Positions 8,563 to 19,428 are shown, numbered from the stretch's first letter. The stretch: DNA of 64,000 bases from Clostridium_AM tanneri (GCF_033659955.1 NZ_JARUJP010000001.1:124001-188000); one strand, 5' to 3'. Numbers and translations are program-made. Notes: generated by a model from the sequence alone, not told the origin.

Positions 8563-9243
8563 CTAAATATTTAAATCTAAATCTATATTACTCTTATTAG
8601 TTGAAACATCCATGTCTACTGTTGCAAGCACATTTCCTTGAGAATCACATATGGAAATTTTGACAGTATCTCCAGGTATTATTGAAGCCGCTTGTTTTCC
8701 TATATCAAACAAGTTGTTGTTTCCTTCTAATTTATATTTTTTAGCATCTGGCAAGTTTGTAGAATTAATTGTCACTGCTTTAAATCCACTCCATACTGGT
8801 GAAACTGTAACACTAGCATTAATACTATAATCATTGCTGCTGTCCTTGGATGCAATTGAAAAAGTTAACACAGTTGTTTTAGGCAGGTTCTTGCCTTTTT
8901 TTGATTTTATAGCATTTTTTAATATTAGCTGATACTTATGTCCTACAGTATAGCCTGAAGAAGGTGGATTTACCTTTACAGTATTAGCAGTATCGCCTGC
9001 AGTAACGGTAGGAGTGAAAGCATTTCCATTTGTTATGTCCTTAATTTGTACATTATTTGATAAAGAAGCTAAATCTACTTCTGATTTAAAACTTACAGTC
9101 CATACTTTTTTTGTATCCGTTATAGTTTTATTTCCCATATCTTTTGTATCATTATCTGCAGCTAAGACCACATAAGAAGTAAAGGTAATAAATACAAACA
9201 CAAGTAACGCTAATATATTATATTTTTTAAGTTTATATAACAA
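8563..9243 (-). CDS. Secreted protein with bacterial Ig-like (Big_5/SbsA-type) domain
   Basis: 226 residues. The start is TTG at 9243, nine bases after AAGGAGG. The N-terminus is a signal peptide (KKYNILALLVFVFITF, cleavage near VVLA-A, residue 28). Residues about 45-135 read as one Ig-like fold of the kind that caps surface proteins: VWTVSFKSEVDLASL, then GYTVGHKYQLILK and LPKTTVLTFSI. The remaining C-terminal 90 residues form another beta-rich module. There is no sortase motif, CWB2 repeat or transmembrane anchor, so it is probably released or held by partners. It follows the three large surface proteins, separated by a terminator hairpin at 9338-9370; no clear promoter was seen. Confidence 0.7.
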   Translation of the reverse strand: MLYKLKKYNILALLVFVFITFTSYVVLAADNDTKDMGNKTITDTKKVWTVSFKSEVDLASLSNNVQIKDITNGNAFTPTVTAGDTANTVKVNPPSSGYTVGHKYQLILKNAIKSKKGKNLPKTTVLTFSIASKDSSNDYSINASVTVSPVWSGFKAVTINSTNLPDAKKYKLEGNNNLFDIGKQAASIIPGDTVKISICDSQGNVLATVDMDVSTNKSNIDLDLNI

Positions 9244-9337
9244 TCTTCTTATCCTCCTTGAATTAAAATAATTTAAAGATATCTTTCCTCATTATTTCTT
9301 ATCATAGATATTCATAAATTCTATAGAAAACTATACC

Positions 9338-9370
9338 TTAACACAGCTGTAAAAGCTACCGCTGTGTTAA
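9338..9370 (-). terminator. Hairpin terminator after the 1621-residue surface protein
   Basis: TTAACACAGC at 9338-9347 is perfectly complementary to GCTGTGTTAA at 9361-9370, 41 bases after the stop. The T-run beyond the stem is interrupted on the minus strand, so termination may be partial, with some transcription into the 8563-9243 gene. Confidence 0.6.
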
Positions 9371-9410
9371 AGTAATTAATTCCATACCCAACTGCTTAAG
9401 TATCTTTCTA

Positions 9411-12400
9411 CTAATCAGTAAAAGTTACAGTTAGATCTGATTTCTTAGAATTTGTTATTTGGGCTGCAGGCTCATTTGCAAAGGCACCATCAGCAAAATT
9501 AATTATTAGGTTAGACACATTATTTGCACTAGCATTAAGTGTTGCATTACCTTGTAATGTTACTGTTAACACGCTGGCACTTGTTTTTGTTATCTTTGCA
9601 CTTAAACCGCCTGGTACATTTGAAACAGTTACAAGGCCTTTAGAAACAAAATCATCACCGACATTTCCTGCAAATGCATCTCCTGTAAGAGTAATAGTTA
9701 TTGGTGCTCCTATAGTTCCATTATTTGCAGCTGCCTCCGAAAAACCATTACTTGAATATGTTAGTGTTGATTTATCCTTGAAATTAACACTTATATTTCC
9801 TGTAGCCAAGTCTCCAGCTGCCCCTACTATCTTACCTGCCTTAATTGTGAACGCCACATTATTTACACTATCAGCAGTGGCATTAGCAGCTGCTTTTCCT
9901 GAAATAGCTATTTGTAAATGTGTGCTATCAACTTTTGTTACGTTGTAATGTAAGCCTGCTGGTAAATTAGCTGCCGTTACATATCCAGTACTGTCAGTTA
10001 CACTATCACTTGCACTAGGATCAGTTAATGTTCCATTGTTGACTGTCACTATTATATTTCCCGTTACAGTTCCATCGTTAACAGCAGCTTCAGTTAATGC
10101 TGTCGGAGAAACTTTTAATTCTACTGGATCATTAAAGTCTATCTTTATATTTACTGTAGTCAAGTTTTCAGTTGCCCCTGCTACTTTACTCTTATCAATT
10201 GTAAAGGTTACATAATTTATGTCATCTGCATTAGCATGATCTGATGCCTTTCCTGAAATAATTATACCTAAATGAGTATCATCTAGTTTCTTAACATCAT
10301 AGCCTAATCCTGCTGGTAAATTAGTCTGTGTTACATCAGCTTTTGCTATTGAATTATCTATAGTTCCATTTTGTATCTCTACAACAATGGTATCAGTTGA
10401 AGCTCCAGATATCGTTCCTGATACAGTTCCATCATTAGCTGCTGTTTCAGTTAATGTTGTTGGAGAAACTGATTTTATGCTTGGCACCAATGCTATAGGG
10501 AACTTTGTCTTATTACTTTCTTGCTTTCCTGAATCAGTTCTTGTTACATATATGCTAGTGTCACTATTTGGGAAGCCTCCAGTTATCGTTACTGTTACTG
10601 GTCCTGCTACACTATTATTAGTTGCTGATCCTATTAGGTTTCCTGTAGAACTGTACACCTTAATTACAGAACCATATGGAATGGTATCATTTACCTTCAC
10701 ATAATCGTCTCCTGAAGGATTATTTGTTGGAGTGATACTTGATACATCTGCAGATATACTGCTTATATCATTCATGGTAAATACAATCTTAGTTTCTTTT
10801 GTACTTCCATTAATATTGTTTGTAGTATTTAGTATCAATACATAAGATCCATTAACAGTAACTTTTCTGCCTTCGTGCGTTGTAGGGTCTATTGGATAAT
10901 CCGTAGTATATCCGTTAAGCATTATAGTTGCTTTTGTAGTACAATTTGGATCATCAACAACTTTCGGAGTTACTGCTCCATTATAAGCTCCTCCATTAGT
11001 TACTCCTGTTACAGTAGGCGAAACTGCTGTATCAATACTATCAACTCTAAATGTCTTTTCAGTTGTAGTAACTGCTCCATTTTCTCTACTAGTTGTAGTT
11101 ACAACAAGCTTATACTCTCCATTTTGAGTTATAGTGTTTCCTGGTACGAAAGCTACTGTAGCTGGCGTAGGTACTGGTGTATAAGTTACACTTCCTGGAG
11201 TACCACTAGCTGTATGAGTCATAGTTATAGTAGCTGTACTATAAGTTCCTGCTAAGTTTGTCCATGTTGGTGTTGCTTGATGGTAAGTATCTGGATCAGT
11301 TGGCTTAGCTTTCTTAGTTCCCGGCTTCTCTATCATATCTATATCTACAACTGAAGGTTTAGCGGAGTTGATAGTGAAGTTAATAACTTTGCTATTTGTA
11401 GCAGTGCTTGGATTCATATTAGTATCAGTTTTAGTGGCAGTTACAGTTAATATGTAATCTCCATTTCCTGATGCTTTTAAATGACTCAATATCGTTGATG
11501 GAGTTTCATTATCACTTATTAATGTTCCATCTTTTCTAGTCAACTTAGCTGAGTAAGTTATGCTTCCAACTTTTCCTGTATTCCAGCTTACTTCAGGGAA
11601 AGTAGATTTTCCGTCAGCATCAACACCGGTAGAGTAAATCTTTCCATTTTCAAGTCCTGTTACCACAGGCATTGGGAACAATCCAAAGGTTTCAACATCA
11701 CTTTCCATAACCGGTCCACTTGCTTTAACCTTAACTTGTACCTGTAACGACATAGTCATTGAAATCGGTGTACTTCCTCCTTGACAGTCTTTCCAATCAT
11801 CTGTGTTGTATCTATACTGCATTCCAGCAGTACTTCCAACAATTCTTCCAAGATTTAAGTCAATAGATACATAATCTGGAACTTTTGCTTTACTTATTTC
11901 TATTGGTGTTGATGGCATACTATCAACATTTCCAGCAAGGACTACTCTAAGCATTTGTTTAAGATCTTTATTACCTGTTATCTTAGACTGCATATTGCTC
12001 ACTATTATTTCACCATCGCCATTAGCGCTAGCAGTTATATAATCTGAAGGAAGAGCAGGTATGCTTCCATCAGTACTTTGGTCATTGATATAAACTTTAT
12101 AAGCTTTTCCTGGTTTTAAACCTGTTATCTTTTGGTTTTGGGCATCTATCTGGAAGCCTGTTGGTGCCTCTGCTGGACATGAAACTGCTATTTTACTTCC
12201 TTCTGCCTTACCAGTAGCTGTTACAGTTACATATATAGTAGTGCCATTTGGATCAAGATTTAAACCAGATATAACAGCATTACCATTATTATCTACTACT
12301 GCAGTTTTTGCTGGTTTTGTATCAGACATATTGGTATAAACACTTACTATGTCTCCTGGTTTTAATTTTGTATTTGCTCCCTTTACAGTTACAGTGTCTT

Positions 12401-14276
12401 TACTTCCTACTTCATTTACAACGATTATATTGCCTGCGTTTATTGTTCCAGAATCTAGTGCCACTGATAAAGTAACCTTTGTTCCATAACCTAATATACT
12501 ACCAGTGAAATTATACACACCTTTTTGTGGTTTAGGTACAGTCTTATTCCAGTTAACAACTAATTGACGAATAGTTCCATCACTCATAATAGCAGAAACT
12601 CTGTCTGGAAAATTAAAGTTTGTTATGTCATCAGTTGAAAAAGTCGGAAGCGGATCTATACTTACTACTTTTTCAGTTAACTTAGGTTTTGTAACTGCAG
12701 TTCCCTTTGTACTTCCATCTGAATCTTTTGGAATTACAGATACCTTTCCTGACTTCATATAATAGAGTGAGTCACCTACTATATTAATAAAATCTGCAGA
12801 ATCGTCTACTACCTTGTATCCATTTCCAGTGCTGTCTAACTTATATATTTTTCTTCCATCAACATAGCTTATATAATAAATGTTATTGTCACTTACTCCT
12901 AGTATAGCTGTAGTCTTATCTGCTACACTTTTCATATTAGCAGATCCTTTTTGAGGAATATTTGTAATTACACTTAGTGGAGTTGGATGATTTGTATAGC
13001 TTCCTGTAGATCTATAAAGCTTACCATCTTTACCACTATAGTAAATTAAATAATCTCCTGAAACACTAATAAATTCTGCACTGATATCACTCAACTTGGT
13101 TTTCATACCATTATTTAGTAGATTATAGCTATACAACTTATTTCCATCGGAAGCATTTATATAAAATAAGAAACTGTCTCCGACAGCTAGCTGTTTAGCT
13201 GAATCTGATATAAATTGTCTTCTTCCTTGAGAATCTATTATATATATTCTTCCTCTATCAGAGTTATTAATATAATAGATTTTATCTCCTACTACATTTA
13301 TATATGATGCCATATCATCACAGATTTTTTGTCTTTGGGTTCCATCAGTTCTTACCTTGTAAATATTTCCACCGTCTTTATAACTACTATAATATACCCA
13401 GTCACCAACTGTATTCACATAATTAACACTATCATCACTTATAACATAATCATCTACACCAGTTACACTTTTTCTATAAAGTTTATTACTATCTGCAGTA
13501 TTTTTATAGTATATCCAGCTGTTATTCTTATCTATAGCTGCAAAACCATTATTAGTTAAATTCAAAGCAGTGTTCCCATGAGTTGAGTTATCTGCCGGAT
13601 TCTGTGCTGATGTTTGTGTTAAAATTATAGAAACATTAACATTGCCAGATGTAGAACTTCCTTGATTTAAGTTCGCATAACCATTTGCAAGTTCAGTTAT
13701 TCCATCACTGGCATATAAAGAGAATAAAATTCCACTGCCAGATGAGTATCCACCTATATACGTTGCTATATCTGTAAGGGGAGTAATTGCACTATCCCCA
13801 ACTTTAAAATAAGCAGCATTACTTATTCCTTCAACCTGTGTAGCCTTAACACTATACATACTAAATCCTGTAGTTATAGTTTTATAGTTTACATTTACTA
13901 TAGCAAACATATTTGTATTGGTATCTGCAGGATCTGTATACTCACCATTAGAATTTGTAACTATTTTCTTTTTTGTTCCTGCAGATGTATAATAAGTCAA
14001 TGTGTTTCCTACTTTTGCTGCTATTTGGTTATCTTCTACTACTGCTTCAGTAAAAATATCCTTTGCTTTTCCTGAACTATCTATAAAATATATTGATCCT
14101 AAATTATTCATTAGTTGATCATTTATATTTAACAAATTTGCTGGATTGTTAAGATATCCTATGTTGTATACATTACTACCAATCATTATTGAGTCAGCTG
14201 GTAGTTTTGCTTGTGCTGCTGAACCAATTCCCAGCACAATTGTTGCTATCATGACTAATACTTTGGTTCTCTTCAT
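9411..14276 (-). CDS. Giant secreted surface protein with DUF5050-type propeller and tandem Ig-like repeats
   Basis: 1621 residues. A signal peptide (MKRTKVLVMIATIVLG, cleavage near AQA) is followed at about 245-500 by repeated YY/W-aromatic blades such as NGFAAIDKNNSWIYYKN, VGDWVYYSSYKDGGNIYKV and VGDKIYYINNSDRG. This is the DUF5050/six-bladed-propeller pattern. At about 555-610 is a Big_4 Ig-like domain (FPDRVSAIMSDGTIRQLVV). Several beta-sandwich modules follow, and the C-terminal ~370 residues hold three related units beginning SPTTLTETAANDGTVSG, SPTALTEAAVNDGTVTG and SSNGFSEAAANNGTIGA. No CWB2 repeat or LPXTG is visible. It is third in an operon with the two CWB2 proteins (23-base gap) and may be an extracellular partner of them. 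Confidence 0.8.
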   Translation of the reverse strand: MKRTKVLVMIATIVLGIGSAAQAKLPADSIMIGSNVYNIGYLNNPANLLNINDQLMNNLGSIYFIDSSGKAKDIFTEAVVEDNQIAAKVGNTLTYYTSAGTKKKIVTNSNGEYTDPADTNTNMFAIVNVNYKTITTGFSMYSVKATQVEGISNAAYFKVGDSAITPLTDIATYIGGYSSGSGILFSLYASDGITELANGYANLNQGSSTSGNVNVSIILTQTSAQNPADNSTHGNTALNLTNNGFAAIDKNNSWIYYKNTADSNKLYRKSVTGVDDYVISDDSVNYVNTVGDWVYYSSYKDGGNIYKVRTDGTQRQKICDDMASYINVVGDKIYYINNSDRGRIYIIDSQGRRQFISDSAKQLAVGDSFLFYINASDGNKLYSYNLLNNGMKTKLSDISAEFISVSGDYLIYYSGKDGKLYRSTGSYTNHPTPLSVITNIPQKGSANMKSVADKTTAILGVSDNNIYYISYVDGRKIYKLDSTGNGYKVVDDSADFINIVGDSLYYMKSGKVSVIPKDSDGSTKGTAVTKPKLTEKVVSIDPLPTFSTDDITNFNFPDRVSAIMSDGTIRQLVVNWNKTVPKPQKGVYNFTGSILGYGTKVTLSVALDSGTINAGNIIVVNEVGSKDTVTVKGANTKLKPGDIVSVYTNMSDTKPAKTAVVDNNGNAVISGLNLDPNGTTIYVTVTATGKAEGSKIAVSCPAEAPTGFQIDAQNQKITGLKPGKAYKVYINDQSTDGSIPALPSDYITASANGDGEIIVSNMQSKITGNKDLKQMLRVVLAGNVDSMPSTPIEISKAKVPDYVSIDLNLGRIVGSTAGMQYRYNTDDWKDCQGGSTPISMTMSLQVQVKVKASGPVMESDVETFGLFPMPVVTGLENGKIYSTGVDADGKSTFPEVSWNTGKVGSITYSAKLTRKDGTLISDNETPSTILSHLKASGNGDYILTVTATKTDTNMNPSTATNSKVINFTINSAKPSVVDIDMIEKPGTKKAKPTDPDTYHQATPTWTNLAGTYSTATITMTHTASGTPGSVTYTPVPTPATVAFVPGNTITQNGEYKLVVTTTSRENGAVTTTEKTFRVDSIDTAVSPTVTGVTNGGAYNGAVTPKVVDDPNCTTKATIMLNGYTTDYPIDPTTHEGRKVTVNGSYVLILNTTNNINGSTKETKIVFTMNDISSISADVSSITPTNNPSGDDYVKVNDTIPYGSVIKVYSSTGNLIGSATNNSVAGPVTVTITGGFPNSDTSIYVTRTDSGKQESNKTKFPIALVPSIKSVSPTTLTETAANDGTVSGTISGASTDTIVVEIQNGTIDNSIAKADVTQTNLPAGLGYDVKKLDDTHLGIIISGKASDHANADDINYVTFTIDKSKVAGATENLTTVNIKIDFNDPVELKVSPTALTEAAVNDGTVTGNIIVTVNNGTLTDPSASDSVTDSTGYVTAANLPAGLHYNVTKVDSTHLQIAISGKAAANATADSVNNVAFTIKAGKIVGAAGDLATGNISVNFKDKSTLTYSSNGFSEAAANNGTIGAPITITLTGDAFAGNVGDDFVSKGLVTVSNVPGGLSAKITKTSASVLTVTLQGNATLNASANNVSNLIINFADGAFANEPAAQITNSKKSDLTVTFTD

Positions 14277-14299
14277 TACATTTTCCTCCTAATTAGCTT

Positions 14300-16633
14300 C
14301 TAATTTTGAGTTTGTTGAACTTGTAAGGTAACATCAATGGTATTGGTATTATTTGAATTAATATAATACTTTATGGCTGCTCTAACATTATAGTTTTGAG
14401 AATCTCCCACACTTATATAAGGAGGATCCCAAATAAGAACGGTAACTTCCTTTTTAATTCTCTCTCCAGTTCTCGGATCTATTATGATAGCTCTTAGTTG
14501 CTCTGTAGCTGTTTCCATATCATAGACGCCAGTTCCACTTATAGGTATAACTACAGGTGTTAAAGTATTACTTGTATTACTACTAGTTGTTATTCCTAAT
14601 ATTCTAGGGATTACTCCAATTGTAGCCTTAACTTTATTATTGCTATTTCCTATAGTTCCTTCTAAAGTTACTTTTGATATTCTACAATCCTCTAATTTAT
14701 CTTCATTTACAAAGGTAGTATCTATATTAATAACTTTTGTCCAAGTAACTTGTACTTGTCTTCCAGTTACAGGATCTTTAACTGTATCAGGATAAGCCTG
14801 TCCCTGTACAATAGCTGGTAATTCTCCTAAATCTTTAACAGTATCATCTGGATCCTCTGGATTATTCGGGTTATTTGGGTTCGTTCCAGTATCCCCACTT
14901 CCATTTCCCGGATTACTTGGATTTGGATCTACTCCACCTTCAGATTTTACTATCATAAGGAATTTAACCTTATTTGCATAATCTGGTACAGTACCTCTTA
15001 GTATATGTGTTCCTGCTGCACTTCCATTAGTAAGTTTACTTACTGGTTCCCAAGTTATATCAACAGTACTCTCATTTCCATCATCCATTAATGCCGTTGC
15101 CTCCTTTGGCATTTTAGATCTTATAAAGCTATACATATCCTGCGAAGTTTCAAAAACCTTCTTGAAATCCTCTATGCTTGCTATAGCAGCTTTAGGGGTT
15201 ATAGTTAAGGTCAATTTAACCTTTTTATTGTATTTATCTACAGTACCGTTGAAGGTATAAACTCCTCCTTTGCTGCCATTTTGTGTTCCATAATCCCAGG
15301 TAACGGGCACTGGAACTTTAGTTCCATCAGACATCTGAGCAGTTACTGTAGATGGAAGTTCAAAACTCTCTCTACTTTTAGCAGTTTTTGTTATATCATC
15401 AATTTTATATGGTATTGGTTTTACTGTTAAAGTTGTAAATACTGTTTTGTCTGAACCTTTAACTTTTCCAGTAAAGGTGTATATCCCCGGCTTTGTAGTA
15501 TTTATTTTAGTAAGATTCCAGTCTACAGATACTTCTTTTTTATTGCCATCTGTAGCGGTTATTATCATAGTTGCTGGTGGAGTATACTTTTCATTTTGCC
15601 ATATAGTATCTGTTATATTCTCAGCTTTTCCTATCCCTAGTGGAAGCCCTTTAGCAATTTGTTCAGCATCATAACTTACAGAACCTGGTCCACCTAAAAC
15701 CTTTAGCTTGTTAACTATATGCTTCTTCAAAAATCTCTGCGTAGAAGCATCCATAGGACTATCTACAAATAAGACAGGAGATGCTGTCCTTGGAGCTAAT
15801 GCAGAAGCTGCAAGTGAATCTGGAAAATCTTTGGCAGAAGCTACATACAAGGTATCTGTATCTAGTTCATTTTGAAAAGCATCTATTATGCTGGTATTTT
15901 TCTCATATGCATTTCCATAACCTACTCTTTTGACGTTAGAAAGACCTTTTATAGCTTCTTCACTTATGGTATTTTCATCTCCTACCACATATACCTGTGC
16001 CATTTTAGAGGTATTGCCTAAATACTTCTTAACAGAATCTGGCATGTGGTTTTTCTCCGTTAAGACTATGGGCATTCCTTTTGCAGCTGCTATAGATGCA
16101 ATGGTCATACCATCCCTAAAATCATTACCATTGATAATAGCTACTTCCCCGGTTTTCCCAACCTTTGCAGCCACCTGAAGGGCAGTTTCGTATCTATCTG
16201 CTCCACCAAGTCTAGTTACCTTTATTTTTCTTGCCTTTAAAGCATCCTCTATGCTTTGTGATACTACACCTTTTCCTCCTATTATAAATACATTTTTCAC
16301 ATTTAACCTTGTGAGTTCTGCGGAAGTATAATGATTTAGTACCTCTGCCTCCGTTAAAAGTATAGGTGCATTATATTTTTTAGCAAGAGGAGCAGCAGAA
16401 AGAGCATCTGGGAAATTTTCGCCATTTACTATTACAGCATAATCTGTATCCATATTCCAACCATCATTACATACCTTAGCAGCAGTTTCATACCTATCCA
16501 TGCCATTATATCTGTTTACCTCTGGTGCAGCTTGTACCTTTGCAGCATTTAATGTGCTGGAGACTGCTACTGCTGCTACTATTAATGCCAGTCTTTTGCT
16601 TTTTAACACGCCTATAAATATTGATTTATTCAT
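14300..16633 (-). CDS. Cell-wall-binding (CWB2) surface protein with Big_4 Ig-like domains
   Basis: 777 residues. The signal peptide ends near residue 35 (KVQAAPEVNR). Three CWB2 (cell wall binding repeat 2) modules occupy about 40-330; each has the YET/ADRYETA, NGENFPDALSAAPLAKKYNA and VFIIGGKGVVS-type motifs. CWB2 trimers anchor clostridial surface proteins to secondary cell-wall polymers. Next come about three Ig-like Big_4 domains (pattern MSDGT, V-WD/WNLT, GVYTFNGTV), a Pro/Asn/Gly linker at about 570-600, and two more beta modules. It lies 23 bases after the LRR protein and shares its sigma-D promoter. Adhesin or wall-scaffold function is inferred. Confidence 0.87.
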   Translation of the reverse strand: MNKSIFIGVLKSKRLALIVAAVAVSSTLNAAKVQAAPEVNRYNGMDRYETAAKVCNDGWNMDTDYAVIVNGENFPDALSAAPLAKKYNAPILLTEAEVLNHYTSAELTRLNVKNVFIIGGKGVVSQSIEDALKARKIKVTRLGGADRYETALQVAAKVGKTGEVAIINGNDFRDGMTIASIAAAKGMPIVLTEKNHMPDSVKKYLGNTSKMAQVYVVGDENTISEEAIKGLSNVKRVGYGNAYEKNTSIIDAFQNELDTDTLYVASAKDFPDSLAASALAPRTASPVLFVDSPMDASTQRFLKKHIVNKLKVLGGPGSVSYDAEQIAKGLPLGIGKAENITDTIWQNEKYTPPATMIITATDGNKKEVSVDWNLTKINTTKPGIYTFTGKVKGSDKTVFTTLTVKPIPYKIDDITKTAKSRESFELPSTVTAQMSDGTKVPVPVTWDYGTQNGSKGGVYTFNGTVDKYNKKVKLTLTITPKAAIASIEDFKKVFETSQDMYSFIRSKMPKEATALMDDGNESTVDITWEPVSKLTNGSAAGTHILRGTVPDYANKVKFLMIVKSEGGVDPNPSNPGNGSGDTGTNPNNPNNPEDPDDTVKDLGELPAIVQGQAYPDTVKDPVTGRQVQVTWTKVINIDTTFVNEDKLEDCRISKVTLEGTIGNSNNKVKATIGVIPRILGITTSSNTSNTLTPVVIPISGTGVYDMETATEQLRAIIIDPRTGERIKKEVTVLIWDPPYISVGDSQNYNVRAAIKYYINSNNTNTIDVTLQVQQTQN

Positions 16634-16656
16634 TAATATATATACAGCTCCTTTCT

Positions 16657-19428
16657 TTAATTTTCTTCAATTACTGAACTTATTGCATTGAAAAAGTTTC
16701 TATAGTTATCATACATTCCTACTTTTTCTTGAGCAAAATCCAAATCCCTTTGTCTCTGTTCAAGCTCATATTTAATATCTTCTACACTGCTAGCACCGCT
16801 ATAGCTTGGACTTTGCATACTTATTATTTGCAGCTGTGCCTTCATCTTTTCTATATCTCTGCTGCATCTATCGACTTCTACTCTATAATCATCATATCTG
16901 TAATCTGCGTAAATATAATTTATTTCATTTATAATTTTTGCCATATCCTTTGGGGTATAAGTTGTAATAAGCTGATTCTGTAAATCCTTAACTTTTCTAT
17001 TCATATCATCTTTCTTATTTATATCTGCTATTTGATCCTCAATACTTGTTAAATCATCATTTATATCTTTAAGCTGAAGAGCAGATAACCCACCAAAGGA
17101 TAATTGACTATTTAACCATTCCCTATCCTTATAAAGTTCTGTAAGCTTCGTATTGTAAGCACCCAAATCATAGGGACGATATAACTGTCTAAGTTTAAGC
17201 TTACTGTAATTGCTATAATTATAGGCACTTTCAAATTCACTTATCTGGTTTTTAATTTGCCCATTTATAATAGAATCTGTTGAATAAAAGTTGTCACTCT
17301 CTTCCACTAAAGCCGCATCAAAATCTCTATAATAAAGTGAATTTTTATAGTTTAATATAGGGGTATAGTCCCTAATAGGATTATCTTCTAAGTAAAGAGT
17401 ATTTAAGTAAGTTAATCCTCCTATATAAGTTAAATCATCTATATTATTGCTGCTAGCATCTAAATACTTTAGGTTGTATAGCTTTTGCAGTGGTTTTAAG
17501 TCTTTTCCATCTATGTTGTTATTAAGACTTATATCAAGTTGTTCTAGGTTAACTAACTTTTCTAAGGAGGTTAGACTGCTTATCCCTGTTTTGCTTAGGT
17601 TTAGAGTCTTTAAGCTTGTCAGCTTTTCTAAATCACTAAGACTTCCTAAGCTGTTTCCCTTTAAATTTAAGGATACAAGGTTTGTAAGCACCTTTAAGTT
17701 ATCTAAATCTCCACTGTTTATTCTATTTTTATTGCTGGTAGATGCCTTAATATTAGAATTACTTAAATCTAAAAAGGTTAAATTAGTAAGATACTTAAAT
17801 ACATTTTGACTTACCTTATCATAGTCCTTTTCATCATAGTCCTTCTCTGATTTCCTTGAGTCATCTAAGTTACTTATTTTATTGTCGCTTAAACTTAACT
17901 GCTTAAGGTTCCTAAGATTGGATATATAGGATATATCCATTATCTGATTATGGCTTAAATTCAAGTTCTCAAGGGCATATAATTTTATAATGGGCTTTAC
18001 ATTTGTTATCTGATTGTAACTTAAATCCAAACTTTGCAGACCGGAAAAATACTCAAGTCCAGTTATGTCTCCTATTCCCTTATTACTTAAGTCTAAAGAT
18101 GTAATGTTTTTCAAATCAGAGTAGTGTAATTCCCTGTCATGAATCCCTACCTTATCCCTAACAAGCTTTTCAAACTGCTTATCTTTAAATTTCACTGAAG
18201 AATTTGTGAAATCAACACCGCTATCAAAAATTACAGTTCCAAAAATGTCATTTACTCTGTTATCCGGCATTACAGCTTCTCCACCTAATACTGTCAAATA
18301 TTCTGGAGCAGTACTGTTGTTATCGTAGTTAGGTATTTTATCTAAAATGAAGTTTTTTAACATTTGAGAATTAGAATTACCACTAAGTATAACGGGAGAC
18401 TTGGTCTTAGCTGCTAAAGCTGCACCGGATAAAGCATCTGCAAAGCCATCTCCTGAGGCGATAAATATATTATTAAGATTAAACAAATCATATTCTGTAG
18501 AATACTGTGTCTTATCATAGTCATCTTTACTCTTTTTATGATCATCGTATTCTATAGTTTTACCTTCATAATTCTGTAAAAATCTAGCTACTATATTAAT
18601 ATTTCTTTCATACTTATCTTGTCCGATTATTCTCTCAACATTTCCAAATTGCTGTATTCCACCCTCATCTTTAAAGGTATTTTCAAATTCTCTTACTACA
18701 TTATCACTTACTATATTGTTATCTCCTACTACAAAAACCTTCATTTTTCTAAAGGCTCCCACATTGTCTTTTGTGTTATCCTTTTGTCCATTTTGTGGAT
18801 TACTGTATTCAGAACTTTTTATAGTTCTTAACCTATTTATATATTCCTTTGTTGTATTAGGCATAGTATTTTTAGGAACTAAAACCACAGGGACTTCCAT
18901 AGCAGCAGCTGCTGCCCCTACAGATATGGCATCAGCATAGTCCTCTCCAGTAGCCACTGTTAAAGTATCTACATTTCCAAACTTCTCTGCTATTTTTATA
19001 GATGTTTCATATCTATCAGCGCCTCCGATTCTTTCAGTACTTATACCCAAGGAATTAAGCTCGCTTACAATTTTTTCGCTGACAGATCCTGCTCCTCCAA
19101 TTATAACAACCCTCTGCACCTGAAGACTTTTCAATTCATTTAATACTGATGAATCAATATAGTTTCTATGAGTTAAAAGTATAGGGGCATTATACTTTTT
19201 TGCAAGAGGTACTGCACTTAAGGCATCAGGATAATCTTCACCACAGGCTAAAATAGCATAATAAGAAGATGACCAGCCGTCTTGAGCTACCTTTAAGGAA
19301 GTAGTGTACCTATCTTCACCATATAACCTCTTTAGCCCTGGAAATGCTGCACTAACCTTATAAAAAAAATTAGTGCTTAGGGTAGCAGTTAATATTAAAG
19401 CGAGTATATATTTCTTTTTCCTAATCAC
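16657..19428 (-). CDS. CWB2 surface protein with leucine-rich repeats and C-terminal coiled coil
   Basis: 923 residues. The start is GTG at 19428 with GGAGG seven bases upstream. A signal peptide (KKKYILALILTATLSTNFFY) precedes three CWB2 modules at about 33-410; RLYGEDRYTTSLKVAQDGW begins the first. About 430-700 are leucine-rich repeats of the 22-residue SDS22/internalin-like type: GLEYFSGLQSLDLSYNQIT, LENLNLSHNQIMDISYIS, LKTLNLSKTGISSLTSLE. The last ~170 residues are charged coiled coil (IDDQIADINKK, DIEKMKAQLQ). The layout suggests a wall-anchored, ligand-binding protein. It is first in the three-gene surface operon and has a sigma-D promoter at 19540-19566, so it should be co-expressed with the filament. 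Confidence 0.88.
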   Translation of the reverse strand: MIRKKKYILALILTATLSTNFFYKVSAAFPGLKRLYGEDRYTTSLKVAQDGWSSSYYAILACGEDYPDALSAVPLAKKYNAPILLTHRNYIDSSVLNELKSLQVQRVVIIGGAGSVSEKIVSELNSLGISTERIGGADRYETSIKIAEKFGNVDTLTVATGEDYADAISVGAAAAAMEVPVVLVPKNTMPNTTKEYINRLRTIKSSEYSNPQNGQKDNTKDNVGAFRKMKVFVVGDNNIVSDNVVREFENTFKDEGGIQQFGNVERIIGQDKYERNINIVARFLQNYEGKTIEYDDHKKSKDDYDKTQYSTEYDLFNLNNIFIASGDGFADALSGAALAAKTKSPVILSGNSNSQMLKNFILDKIPNYDNNSTAPEYLTVLGGEAVMPDNRVNDIFGTVIFDSGVDFTNSSVKFKDKQFEKLVRDKVGIHDRELHYSDLKNITSLDLSNKGIGDITGLEYFSGLQSLDLSYNQITNVKPIIKLYALENLNLSHNQIMDISYISNLRNLKQLSLSDNKISNLDDSRKSEKDYDEKDYDKVSQNVFKYLTNLTFLDLSNSNIKASTSNKNRINSGDLDNLKVLTNLVSLNLKGNSLGSLSDLEKLTSLKTLNLSKTGISSLTSLEKLVNLEQLDISLNNNIDGKDLKPLQKLYNLKYLDASSNNIDDLTYIGGLTYLNTLYLEDNPIRDYTPILNYKNSLYYRDFDAALVEESDNFYSTDSIINGQIKNQISEFESAYNYSNYSKLKLRQLYRPYDLGAYNTKLTELYKDREWLNSQLSFGGLSALQLKDINDDLTSIEDQIADINKKDDMNRKVKDLQNQLITTYTPKDMAKIINEINYIYADYRYDDYRVEVDRCSRDIEKMKAQLQIISMQSPSYSGASSVEDIKYELEQRQRDLDFAQEKVGMYDNYRNFFNAISSVIEEN

